Source of the DNA: an uncultured Clostridia bacterium
GTDB lineage: Bacteria > Bacillota > Clostridia > TANB77 > CAG-508
DNA length: 8,368 nucleotides
Assembly (NCBI GenBank): GCA_948505485.1
Contig: CAOPQH010000066.1
Span: 1-8,368 of the forward strand
Direction: 5' to 3'
Positions 1-5,506 of this stretch are shown here, one piece after another. Both the position numbers and the translations under genes were made by a program. Under the pieces are notes generated by a model. It was given only the letters and a program-made list of their open reading frames with translations. It was not told the origin of the DNA and ran no database searches. Within the stretch, counting starts at the first letter, position 1. Each line of letters begins with the position of its first letter.

Positions 1-503
1 AATATGATAATAATAGTGATATTCATAATCATATAGAAGAAATTATGAGAGGAGAAATGCCTACTCAAGAAATTAGAAATTTTTTTAAAGATAATGCTCT
101 TAACATTATGAAAGATGCAAAAGTAAAAGAAGGGGCTAGTGAAGTAATACAACAATTGTTAAATACAGGCAATGAAGTTTTTATTATAACAGCAAGAGGG
201 GAAAAAAGGATTAAGAATTCTGAACAAGTAACTTTACAATATTTGAAATTAAATAATATAAATTATACAAAAATATTATTTAATTCATTTGAAAAAGCGA
301 CAATATGTAAAAAGTATAAAATAGATGTAATGATAGATGACTCTGTAAAGTATTGCTTAGAAATTGAAAAAGAAAATATGAAAAGTGTATTATTTACATC
401 TATTGTAAATAAATCATCAAATACAACAGTTACAAGAGTAAACAATTGGATAGAACTAAAAAATGAAATAGATGTAATTCTAAAAGAACGAGGAAATGTT
501 TAA
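1..503 (+). CDS. 5'(3')-deoxyribonucleotidase-like HAD hydrolase, 3' part (5' end outside window)
   Basis: This is the C-terminal part of a HAD-superfamily phosphatase resembling the NT5C/YqfW nucleotidases, which dephosphorylate nucleoside monophosphates in the cytoplasm. The frame is open from base 3 to the TAA at 501-503. The first in-frame ATG (base 45) is probably internal: there is no good ribosome site before it, and the family's motif I (DxDGT), expected roughly 30 residues further upstream, is absent. Counting from that ATG, motif II is the IITARG segment (residues 47-52, Thr49), the motif III lysine is probably Lys84 in FEKATICKKY, and motif IV is IDDS (97-100). RVNNW (131-135) near the C-terminus is also typical of the family. 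The visible part is 166 codons and looks intact. A gene ending 90 bases upstream of the uraA promoter may be unrelated to the uracil operon, although nucleotide turnover is a shared theme. The substrate cannot be predicted. No clear terminator follows it; only an all-AT inverted repeat (513-520/535-542) is seen. Confidence 0.75.
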   Translation, partial: YDNNSDIHNHIEEIMRGEMPTQEIRNFFKDNALNIMKDAKVKEGASEVIQQLLNTGNEVFIITARGEKRIKNSEQVTLQYLKLNNINYTKILFNSFEKATICKKYKIDVMIDDSVKYCLEIEKENMKSVLFTSIVNKSSNTTVTRVNNWIELKNEIDVILKERGNV

Positions 504-550
504 AATTGTAACTTAAAATTAATATAAAATTATAAATTTTAAAAAAACAC

Positions 551-577
551 TTGCATTTTTTCAAAATATGATATAAT
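551..577 (+). promoter_or_regulatory. Extended -10 promoter of the uraA-upp operon
   Basis: The -10 box TATAAT lies at 572-577 and is preceded by TG at 569-570, giving the extended form TGaTATAAT. A -35-like TTGCAT lies at 551-556, only 15 bases away, which is tolerable with an extended -10. The upstream 513-547 stretch is almost pure A/T and could act as an UP element. Transcription would start at about 584-585, so the RNA would begin with AGGGUG or GGGUG. The assignment is inferred from sequence only. Confidence 0.6.
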
Positions 578-595
578 ATTTAAAGGGTGCAAAAA

Positions 596-715
596 ATGGA
601 AATATTTGTAGAAAACACAAAAATCAATAAAAAAGTAGTAAGCAAAGGAGATTTGCTTGTTTTTGTATTTACTACAATAAATTTCATTAAATATAGTTTA
701 TTATTTAATCACTAA
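596..715 (+). CDS. Putative 39-aa leader peptide of the uraA attenuator
   Basis: This small frame starts with ATG at 596-598, about 12 bases after the predicted transcription start, and ends with TAA at 713-715. It encodes 39 residues, beginning MEIFVENTKINKK and ending IKYSLLFNH. A weak ribosome site GGGUG (585-589) sits 6 bases before the ATG. The key point is its position: the stop codon falls inside the 5' arm (708-719) of the terminator hairpin, so a terminating ribosome would cover that arm. The N-terminal third is charged and the C-terminal half hydrophobic. The peptide itself is probably irrelevant; the act of translation would matter. At this AT content a 39-codon open run from a given ATG is uncommon but not rare, so chance is possible. 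Confidence 0.4.
   Translation: MEIFVENTKINKKVVSKGDLLVFVFTTINFIKYSLLFNH
635..675 (+). promoter_or_regulatory. Nested hairpin in uraA leader (candidate pause hairpin)
   Basis: An inner hairpin pairs AGCAAA (641-646) with TTTGCT (652-657) around the 5-base loop GGAGA. An outer stem pairs GTAGTA (635-640) with TACTAC (670-675). The arms between the two stems are uneven, with about 12 U-rich bases (658-669) on the 3' side. A hairpin directly followed by UUGUUUUUGUAUUU is a plausible RNA polymerase pause site that would be sensitive to UTP. It lies within the leader reading frame, so a following ribosome would melt it. The loop and stem do not match the PyrR consensus. Confidence 0.5.
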
Positions 716-739
716 AAATATTTTTAGTGATATTTTTTT
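708..739 (+). terminator. Intrinsic terminator (attenuator) upstream of uraA
   Basis: Bases 708-731 form a perfect 24-base palindrome: ATCACTAAAAAT followed by its exact reverse complement. In RNA the central pairs would open to form the loop, leaving about 10 pairs, with the G-C pairs near the base. It is followed by A and seven Ts (733-739). It lies between the promoter and uraA, about 85 bases before the start codon, so it can only work as a premature terminator of the operon transcript. No strong second promoter is seen after it. Confidence 0.8.
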
Positions 740-824
740 ATATAATAGGAAAGCCATAATGACTTTCTAATATATAAAAACCTAAAATATTATAAAACCC
801 CAAAAAAATAAAGGAGGAAATTTT

Positions 825-2165
825 ATGGAAAAAAGCAAAATGGTTTTAGATGTAAACGAAAAACCATCCATTTCTAAATGGATAATTTTAGCATTTCAGC
901 ATGTATTCGCAATGTTTGGAGCAACAATTTTAGTTCCAATTTTAGTAAATTCAGGAGCAGGAGAAACAGTACTTACGATACCAGTAGCATTAGTAACATC
1001 TGGTATAGGTACACTGCTTTATATTTTATGTACAAGAGGAAAATCGCCAGTTTATTTAGGAAGCTCTTTTGCATTTATTGCACCACTTGTAGCAGCATAT
1101 TTAAAAGGTGGAATATCTGGTGCAATGACAGGAGTTATGGCTGTAGGGTTAATTTATATAATATTTGCAACAATTATTCACTTTATAGGTAAAAAATGGC
1201 TAGATAAATTATTACCACCAGTTGTAATAGGACCAATGATAATGATAATAGGATTAGGTTTAGCACCATCTGCAATTTCACAAATAGGACTTGTATCAGG
1301 AGTTGAAGTAGAATGGAAAGCAGTTTTTGTTGCACTTGTTTCATTCTTAGTAACAGCAATTGTAGCTGTAAGAGGAAAAGGATTTTTAAAGATTATACCT
1401 TTTTTAATAGGAATAATAACAGGCTATATTGCAGCAATATGTGTAGGATTAGTTGATTTTACACCAGTAGTAGAAGCAACATTCTTTAGTATGCCAGAGT
1501 TTGCTATTCCATTTATAAGTTATACACCTAATTTTAGTGCAATACTTACAATTGCACCAATTGCATTAGTAACAATGGCAGAACATATAGGTGACCATAC
1601 ATCATTAAGTAACATTATTGGAAAAGATTTGTTAAAAGAGCCAGGATTAGATAAAACATTATTAGGAGATGGTATTGCAACATTTGTAGCAGGACTATTA
1701 GGAGGACCAGCTAATACAACATATGGCGAAAATACATCTGTAGTAGGAATGACAAAAATTGCTTCTGTATGGGTAATTGGATTAGCTGCAATTTTTGCTA
1801 TTTGCTTAGGATTTTTAGGAAAGTTTACAGCTATTGTTTCAACAATACCAAATGCAGTTCTTGGAGGAGTAAGTTTACTACTTTATGGATTTATCGCAGT
1901 AAATGGGTTAAAAGTTTTAATTCAAAATCAAGTGGATTTTGGAAAAACAAAAAATGTTATTGTAGCATCTGCAATGTTGGTTCTTGGACTTGGAGGTGCA
2001 GCTATATCAATTGTTAGTGGAGATGTATCAGTAACAATTTCAGGAATGAGCTTATCAGCTATAATTGGAATTCTAATCAATTTATTTTTACCAGAAGAAA
2101 AAGATGAAACAGACAAAGAAAAAGTAAAATCAAAAAAAGAAGAAAAAGTAAAAGAAAATGTATAG
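825..2165 (+). CDS. uraA: Uracil permease, NCS2 family (UraA/PyrP)
   Basis: UraA is a cytoplasmic-membrane carrier of the nucleobase/cation symporter-2 family that imports uracil, normally with protons. The 446-residue product is mostly hydrophobic and consistent with the 14-segment UraA fold. Family hallmarks are the first-segment QH pair (residues 25-26, in AFQHVFAMFGATILVP), GSSFAFIAP (79-87), AEHIGDHT (252-259; Glu253 corresponds to the substrate-binding Glu of segment 8) and GGPANTTYGENT (293-304; Glu302 corresponds to the segment 10 Glu). The C-terminal tail after about residue 423 is lysine- and glutamate-rich and should be cytoplasmic. The start is fixed by AAGGAGG at 811-817, 7 bases before the ATG. 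The next gene, upp, begins 22 bases downstream, which strongly favours uracil over xanthine as substrate. Expression is probably controlled by the attenuator upstream. Confidence 0.93.
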   Translation: MEKSKMVLDVNEKPSISKWIILAFQHVFAMFGATILVPILVNSGAGETVLTIPVALVTSGIGTLLYILCTRGKSPVYLGSSFAFIAPLVAAYLKGGISGAMTGVMAVGLIYIIFATIIHFIGKKWLDKLLPPVVIGPMIMIIGLGLAPSAISQIGLVSGVEVEWKAVFVALVSFLVTAIVAVRGKGFLKIIPFLIGIITGYIAAICVGLVDFTPVVEATFFSMPEFAIPFISYTPNFSAILTIAPIALVTMAEHIGDHTSLSNIIGKDLLKEPGLDKTLLGDGIATFVAGLLGGPANTTYGENTSVVGMTKIASVWVIGLAAIFAICLGFLGKFTAIVSTIPNAVLGGVSLLLYGFIAVNGLKVLIQNQVDFGKTKNVIVASAMLVLGLGGAAISIVSGDVSVTISGMSLSAIIGILINLFLPEEKDETDKEKVKSKKEEKVKENV

Positions 2166-2187
2166 ATAAATTATTGGAGGAAAATAA

Positions 2188-2814
2188 ATGAATGCTATAG
2201 AAATGAAACATCCACTAATTGAGCACAAAGTGGGAATATTAAGAGACAAAAAAACAGGTACAAAAGAATTTAGAGAACTTGCTAGTGAAATTGCTATGTT
2301 TTTATGTTATGAGGCTTTACGTGATGCACAAACAGAAAATGTAGAAGTAGAAACACCAATGGCAAAAACAACTGTAAAAAGAGTAGATGAAGATAGATAT
2401 GCTTTTGTGCCAATATTAAGAGCAGGAATGGGAATGTCAGATGGAATTACTAGAATTATTCCTAATGCAAAAATTGGAGTTATTGGATTATATCGTAATG
2501 AAGAAACTTTAGAGCCAGTAAGATATTATTATAAAGTTCCAAAAGATATTAAAGACAGAGAAGTTATTTTATTAGATCCAATGCTTGCAACTGGAGGCTC
2601 TGCAATAGATGCAATAAAAATGATGAAAGAAGATGGAGTAAAGAAAATTAAATTTTTATGCTTAATTGCAGCACCAGAAGGAATAAAAAAACTAGAAGAG
2701 ACATATCCAGATGTTCAAATATACTGTGCAAAGATTGATGAATGCTTAAATGAAATTGGATATATTGTACCAGGACTTGGAGACGCAGGAGACAGAATAT
2801 TTGGAATAAAATAA
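2188..2814 (+). CDS. upp: Uracil phosphoribosyltransferase
   Basis: Upp is a soluble enzyme that converts uracil and PRPP to UMP and pyrophosphate, the step that traps uracil brought in by UraA. The 208-residue length matches the bacterial family. Visible signatures are PILRAG (75-80), the PRPP-binding loop DPMLATGGSA (130-139) and the C-terminal uracil-binding segment YIVPGLGDAGDRIFG (192-206). All catalytic motifs look intact. GGAGG (2176-2180) sits 7 bases before the ATG, and the gene follows uraA by 22 bases, so the two are co-transcribed. The operon ends at the terminator that begins at the stop codon. Activity of this enzyme family can be allosterically affected by GTP in some species; nothing in the sequence settles that here. 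Confidence 0.97.
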   Translation: MNAIEMKHPLIEHKVGILRDKKTGTKEFRELASEIAMFLCYEALRDAQTENVEVETPMAKTTVKRVDEDRYAFVPILRAGMGMSDGITRIIPNAKIGVIGLYRNEETLEPVRYYYKVPKDIKDREVILLDPMLATGGSAIDAIKMMKEDGVKKIKFLCLIAAPEGIKKLEETYPDVQIYCAKIDECLNEIGYIVPGLGDAGDRIFGIK

Positions 2815-2846
2815 AAAAACTCTCAGTTAAAACTGAGAGTTTTTTT
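2813..2846. terminator. Bidirectional intrinsic terminator between upp and asnS
   Basis: A perfect 10-bp stem pairs ACTCTCAGTT (2819-2828) with AACTGAGAGT (2831-2840) around the bases AA. It is flanked by an A tract on the left (2813-2818) and a T tract on the right (2841-2846), so it has a U run in both transcripts. It serves the end of uraA-upp on the + strand and of asnS on the - strand. It overlaps the stop codons of both genes by one or two bases, an extremely tight arrangement. Confidence 0.93.
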
Positions 2847-4236
2847 AAAATTCACAATTATTTGGCGTTCTTGGAAAAGGTATAACATCGCGAATGTTTT
2901 TCATTCCTGTTAAATACATAATTGCTCTTTCAAATCCTAGACCAAAGCCAGAGTGAACAACACTACCATATCTACGTAAATCTAAATACCACCAATAATC
3001 TTCTTCCTTCATTCCAAGATCTTTTATTTTTTTGATTAATTTTTCTAAATTATCTTCTCTTTGGCTACCACCGATTATTTCTCCAATACCAGGTACAAGT
3101 AAATCTGTAGCTGCTACAGTTTTATTATCAGGATTAAGCTTCATATAAAATGCTTTTATTTCTGCTGGATAGTCTGTAACAAAAACAGGTTTTTTAAATA
3201 TCTCTTCACATAAAAATCTTTCATGTTCTGTTTGTAAATCAATACCCCAACTTACCTTTACTTCGAATTTATCATTATGTTTTTCTAATTCTGAAATTGC
3301 ATTAGTATAAGTAATTCTACCAAAATCAGAATTTATAACATTGTCTAATCTTTCAAGTAAAGTATTATCTACAAATTTATTAAAAAATTCCATTTCTTCT
3401 GAGCAATGTTCTAATACATAAGAGAAAATATATTTAATCATTTCTTCTGCTAAATCCATGTCATCTTGTAAATCTGCAAAACATATTTCAGGCTCAATCA
3501 TCCAAAATTCTGCTGCATGCTTTACAGTATTAGAGTTTTCTGCTCTAAATGTTGGACCAAATGTATAAATATTCCTAAATGCTGTTGCAAATGTTTCACC
3601 ATTTAATTGTCCACTTACGGTTAAATGAGCAGGTTTTCCGAAAAAGTCCTGTGAAAAATCAACATTTTTATTTTCATCTATAGGCACATTAGATAAATCA
3701 AAAGAATTAACATTAAACATTTCTCCAGCACCTTCTGCATCACTTGATGTTAAAATTGGTGTATGAACATATACAAAATCTTTTTCTTGAAAAAATTTAT
3801 GTATAGCATAAGAAAGTACACTTCTAACCCTAAAAACAGCACTAAAAGTATTTGTTCTAGGACGCAAATGAGAAATAGTTCTTAAATATTCAAAAGTATG
3901 TCTTTTCTTTTGAAGTGGATATTCACTAGAAGAAACACTTTGTATTTCAACATTTGTAGCTTTAATTTCAAAAGGTTGTTTAGCACCTTCAGTTATAACA
4001 AATTTTCCAGTTACTTTAATAGAAGAACTAATAGTAAGTTTACAAATTTCATCAAAATTACTTAAAGTATTTTCAAATACAATTTGAACATTTTTAAAAA
4101 AAGTACCATCATTTAATTCAATAAAACCAAAAGTTTTAGAATCTCTAACAGTTCTAACCCAACCTTCTAAAATAACTTCTTTATCTTCAAAATTGTTAGT
4201 AGATTTATATAAATCTCTAATAGTTAATTTATTCAT
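2845..4236 (-). CDS. asnS: Asparaginyl-tRNA synthetase
   Basis: AsnRS is a cytosolic class IIb aminoacyl-tRNA synthetase that charges tRNA-Asn with asparagine using ATP. The 463-residue product has the usual bacterial length. It has an N-terminal OB-fold anticodon-binding domain (about 1-105, with VILEGWVRTVRDSK at 21-34) and a catalytic domain. Class II motif 1 lies around 135-160, motif 2 contains FRAE (230-233, in GPTFRAENSN), and motif 3 is GFGLGFER (430-437). The C-terminus PFPRTPNNCEF resembles the family's PFPRTPxNAxF ending. AEGAGEMF and VSGQLNGE separate it from AspRS. The start is the ATG at 4236-4234, preceded on the - strand by GGAGG (4246-4242) with 5 bases between. An upstream in-frame TTG (4248-4246) overlaps that ribosome site and would add MEVF. 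It shares its 3' terminator with upp, converging from the other side. Having asnS implies direct Asn-tRNA charging, although other routes may coexist. Confidence 0.97.
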   Translation of the reverse strand: MNKLTIRDLYKSTNNFEDKEVILEGWVRTVRDSKTFGFIELNDGTFFKNVQIVFENTLSNFDEICKLTISSSIKVTGKFVITEGAKQPFEIKATNVEIQSVSSSEYPLQKKRHTFEYLRTISHLRPRTNTFSAVFRVRSVLSYAIHKFFQEKDFVYVHTPILTSSDAEGAGEMFNVNSFDLSNVPIDENKNVDFSQDFFGKPAHLTVSGQLNGETFATAFRNIYTFGPTFRAENSNTVKHAAEFWMIEPEICFADLQDDMDLAEEMIKYIFSYVLEHCSEEMEFFNKFVDNTLLERLDNVINSDFGRITYTNAISELEKHNDKFEVKVSWGIDLQTEHERFLCEEIFKKPVFVTDYPAEIKAFYMKLNPDNKTVAATDLLVPGIGEIIGGSQREDNLEKLIKKIKDLGMKEEDYWWYLDLRRYGSVVHSGFGLGFERAIMYLTGMKNIRDVIPFPRTPNNCEF

Positions 4237-4241
4237 AAAAA

Positions 4242-4246
4242 CCTCC
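4242..4246 (-). promoter_or_regulatory. Ribosome site that fixes the asnS start
   Basis: On the - strand GGAGG is followed by TTTTT and then ATG AAT AAA. The longest frame would begin with TTG at 4248-4246, but that codon overlaps the first base of this ribosome site and has no site of its own. The ATG at 4236 is therefore the better start. Confidence 0.85.
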
Positions 4247-4279
4247 AATAAAATTATAATAATATAAATAATGATTTAT

Positions 4280-4308
4280 ATTATATATGTTATCATAAAA
4301 AAAAGCAA
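4280..4308 (-). promoter_or_regulatory. Proximal promoter candidate for asnS
   Basis: On the - strand a perfect -10 TATAAT (4285-4280) lies exactly 17 bases from TTGCTT (4308-4303), which keeps only the TTG of the consensus -35. The predicted start, at about 4273, would give a 37-base leader. The -35 box overlaps the U tract of the putative terminator at 4297-4304, so the two readings partly compete. In such AT-rich DNA a TATAAT alone is weak evidence. Confidence 0.45.
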
Positions 4309-4339
4309 GCAAATAAGTACATACTTAAGCGATTGTTTG
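4297..4339 (-). terminator. Putative intrinsic terminator on the - strand before asnS
   Basis: On the - strand TAAGT (4327-4323) pairs with ACTTA (4318-4314) around a 4-base loop. After an internal loop, CAAACAA (4339-4333) pairs with TTGCTTG (4312-4306) with one mismatch. One base later eight Ts run from 4304 to 4297. The U run is strong but the stem is interrupted, so efficiency is uncertain. It could end the small RNA proposed at 4297-4460 or act as an attenuator of asnS. Confidence 0.4.
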
Positions 4340-4460
4340 AGTTACATCGAAAAAGGGACCCTAAAAATTGGTTTAAAGTTTCTCTGAAATTAGCTTGAGC
4401 ATGCGAAGATGAATAATTTCTATATATTATTTCTAGTTAATTTGAGTATAGCCGTGAATC
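4297..4460 (-). ncRNA. Candidate structured small RNA or asnS leader (unassigned; 6S-like size)
   Basis: The 336-base gap between asnS and ftsY holds a compositional island. By my count 4321-4465 has about 31% G+C, against roughly 12% in the 65-70 bases on either side. Such islands in AT-rich genomes often mark structured RNAs. A near-consensus - strand promoter (4494-4466) would start transcription at about 4460, and a hairpin with U8 ends at 4297, giving about 164 bases. Possible pairings (- strand RNA) are GAUU 4460-4457 with AAUC 4334-4331, CUC 4446-4444 with GAG 4384-4382, AAAUUA 4443-4438 with UAAUUU 4392-4387, and a local hairpin AAUAAU 4431-4426 with AUUAUU 4417-4412. A closing stem, an open middle and an upper stem are reminiscent of 6S RNA, but I cannot confirm the family. 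It lacks the T-box motif, the SRP RNA tip and any reading frame of note. The strand is uncertain: a + strand start from TGtTATCAT (4288-4296) is a weaker alternative. Confidence 0.4.
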
Positions 4461-4465
4461 GTAAC

Positions 4466-4494
4466 ATTATTTTAAAGTATTTAATGTTTTTCAA
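4466..4494 (-). promoter_or_regulatory. Strong - strand promoter for the candidate RNA or asnS leader
   Basis: On the - strand TTGAAA (4494-4489; 5 of 6 to consensus) and AATAAT (4471-4466; 5 of 6) are separated by exactly 17 bases. This is one of the best promoter matches in the window. It lies back to back with the ftsY promoter and 230 bases from the asnS start, much further than asnS needs for a simple leader. Confidence 0.55.
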
Positions 4495-4522
4495 TATTTC
4501 TATGGAATTTTAATAATAAATA

Positions 4523-4531
4523 TGTTATAAT
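4523..4531 (+). promoter_or_regulatory. Extended -10 promoter of ftsY
   Basis: TGtTATAAT is a perfect extended -10 element (TATAAT at 4526-4531). The -35 region is poor (TGGAAT at 4503-4508, 17-base spacing). The predicted start at about 4538 gives a leader of about 35 bases before the ftsY ATG, with AGGAG at 4559-4563. The uraA promoter has the same extended -10 design. Confidence 0.6.
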
Positions 4532-4572
4532 ACTACGTGTTAACTAAAAAAATAGATTAGGAGCAAGTTTTA

Positions 4573-5478
4573 ATGGGATTTTTTGATAAATTAAAAACTG
4601 GATTAAATAAGACAAAAACATCATTTGATGAAAAAATAAATAATGTATTTAGTACTTTTAGAAAAGTTGATGAGGAGTTTTTAGAAGAGTTAGAAGAAGT
4701 TTTAATAATGTCTGACATAGGAATGGATACATCATTAAAAATAGTAGATAAATTAAGAAACAGAATAAAAAAAGAAAAAATACAAGATGAAGAAGAAGTA
4801 AAAAATGTATTAAGACAAGAAATGAAATTAATATTAGATGAAATGGATAATTCTTTAAAATTAGAAACTAAGCCATCAGTAATTTTAGTTGTTGGAGTAA
4901 ATGGAGTTGGAAAAACAACATCAATAGGTAAAATAGCAAATAGATTAGTAAAAGATGGAAAGAAGGTTGTAGTTGCAGCTGCTGATACTTTTAGAGCAGC
5001 AGCAGTTGAGCAATTAGAAATATGGGCTAGAAGATCAAATTCGGAAATTGTAAAAAGGGAAGAAGGAGTTGATCCTGCATCTGTTGTATTTGATGCAATA
5101 CAAAAAACAAAAGAGACAAATGCAGATGTCTTAATAGTAGATACTGCAGGAAGATTACACAATAAAAAATACTTAATGGACGAGCTTAATAAAATACAGA
5201 AAGTTATAAATAAAGAAATGGAAAGTGCATCAAAGGAAGTACTACTTGTAATAGATGGTACAACAGGACAAAATGCTATTTCGCAAGTAAAGGCATTTAA
5301 ACAAGAAGCCGATTTAACAGGATTGGTTTTAACAAAATTAGATGGAACAGCAAAAGGTGGAGTTGTAATAGGAATAGTAGAAGAAAATAAAATACCAATT
5401 AAATTTATTGGGATCGGTGAACAAATAGATGACATGGAAATATTCAATTCAGAGGAATTTGTAAAAGCGATTATATAA
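4573..5478 (+). CDS. ftsY: Signal recognition particle receptor FtsY
   Basis: FtsY is the membrane-associated GTPase that receives the Ffh-SRP-ribosome complex and hands nascent membrane proteins to SecYEG. The 301-residue product is the short NG form: an amphipathic start (MGFFDKLKTGLNKTKTSF), a helical N domain to about residue 95, and then the GTPase domain. The acidic A domain of enterobacterial FtsY is missing, as is usual in Firmicutes. GTPase motifs are G1 GVNGVGKTT (108-116), G2 DTFRAAA (138-144), G3 DTAGR (190-194), G4 TKLDG (254-258) and the closing loop GIGEQIDD (280-287). AGGAG (4559-4563) stands 9 bases before the ATG. A UPF0182 gene follows after 25 bases, so the two may be one transcript. 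A long open frame on the opposite strand is a shadow of this gene. Confidence 0.97.
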   Translation: MGFFDKLKTGLNKTKTSFDEKINNVFSTFRKVDEEFLEELEEVLIMSDIGMDTSLKIVDKLRNRIKKEKIQDEEEVKNVLRQEMKLILDEMDNSLKLETKPSVILVVGVNGVGKTTSIGKIANRLVKDGKKVVVAAADTFRAAAVEQLEIWARRSNSEIVKREEGVDPASVVFDAIQKTKETNADVLIVDTAGRLHNKKYLMDELNKIQKVINKEMESASKEVLLVIDGTTGQNAISQVKAFKQEADLTGLVLTKLDGTAKGGVVIGIVEENKIPIKFIGIGEQIDDMEIFNSEEFVKAII

Positions 5479-5490
5479 AATGAGAATAAA

Positions 5491-5506
5491 GGAGTGAAAT
5501 AATTTG
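5491..5506 (+). promoter_or_regulatory. Ribosome site and TTG start of the UPF0182 gene
   Basis: AAAGGAG (5488-5494) is followed after 9 bases by TTG (5504-5506). No in-frame ATG occurs until residue 19 (base 5558), inside the first membrane segment and without a ribosome site. The TTG start keeps the lysine/arginine-rich cytoplasmic N-terminus, so it is preferred. GTG at 5494 runs into a stop two codons later. Confidence 0.8.

Larger units (their letters stand above)
584..824 (+). promoter_or_regulatory. Attenuator leader of uraA-upp (candidate translation-coupled, UTP-sensing)
   Basis: The gap between the nucleotidase gene and uraA contains a transcribed leader of about 240 bases. In order it holds a short leader reading frame (596-715), a nested hairpin (635-675), a U-rich stretch (28 T and only 3 C in 657-707), an intrinsic terminator (708-739), a weak 5-bp hairpin (749-753/763-767), and the uraA ribosome site AAGGAGG (811-817). 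This order matches the enterobacterial pyrBI attenuator. In that system low UTP makes RNA polymerase pause in the U-rich stretch, a ribosome on the leader frame closes up, and the terminator cannot fold. No PyrR binding loop (CC..GG-closed stem with a CNGNGA loop) was found. The mechanism is inference by architecture; that a terminator stands between promoter and gene is directly visible. Confidence 0.6.

Noticed and set aside
45..47. ATG at 45 as the true start of the nucleotidase-like gene
   Set aside because: The frame is open to the window edge, there is no ribosome site, and HAD motif I would be missing.
513..542. Terminator for the nucleotidase gene
   Set aside because: The repeat TTAAAATT/AATTTTAA is all A/T with a 14-base loop and no T tract after it. 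It is more plausibly an AT-rich element upstream of the promoter.
635..731. PyrR binding site or purine/other riboswitch in the uraA leader
   Set aside because: The hairpin loop GGAGA is closed by an A/T-rich stem and does not match the PyrR consensus. No conserved riboswitch core was recognised. A covariance search would settle it.
741..746. Second uraA promoter (TATAAT) just after the attenuator terminator
   Set aside because: There is no -35-like sequence at suitable spacing and no extended -10 TG. TATAAT is frequent by chance in this AT-rich DNA.
4237..4460. T-box leader for asnS
   Set aside because: No UGGNACC antiterminator element is present. AGGGUCCC (- strand, about 4362-4355) is only superficially similar.
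4321..4480. SRP RNA next to the SRP receptor gene
   Set aside because: The highly conserved SRP tip (GGAAG/AGCAG-type tetraloop helix) is not found on either strand.
4321..4480. Miniature mobile element with inverted ends ATACTTAA / TTAAAGTAT
   Set aside because: The inverted ends are short and imperfect, no target duplication is seen, and the region is better explained by RNA structure with flanking promoters.
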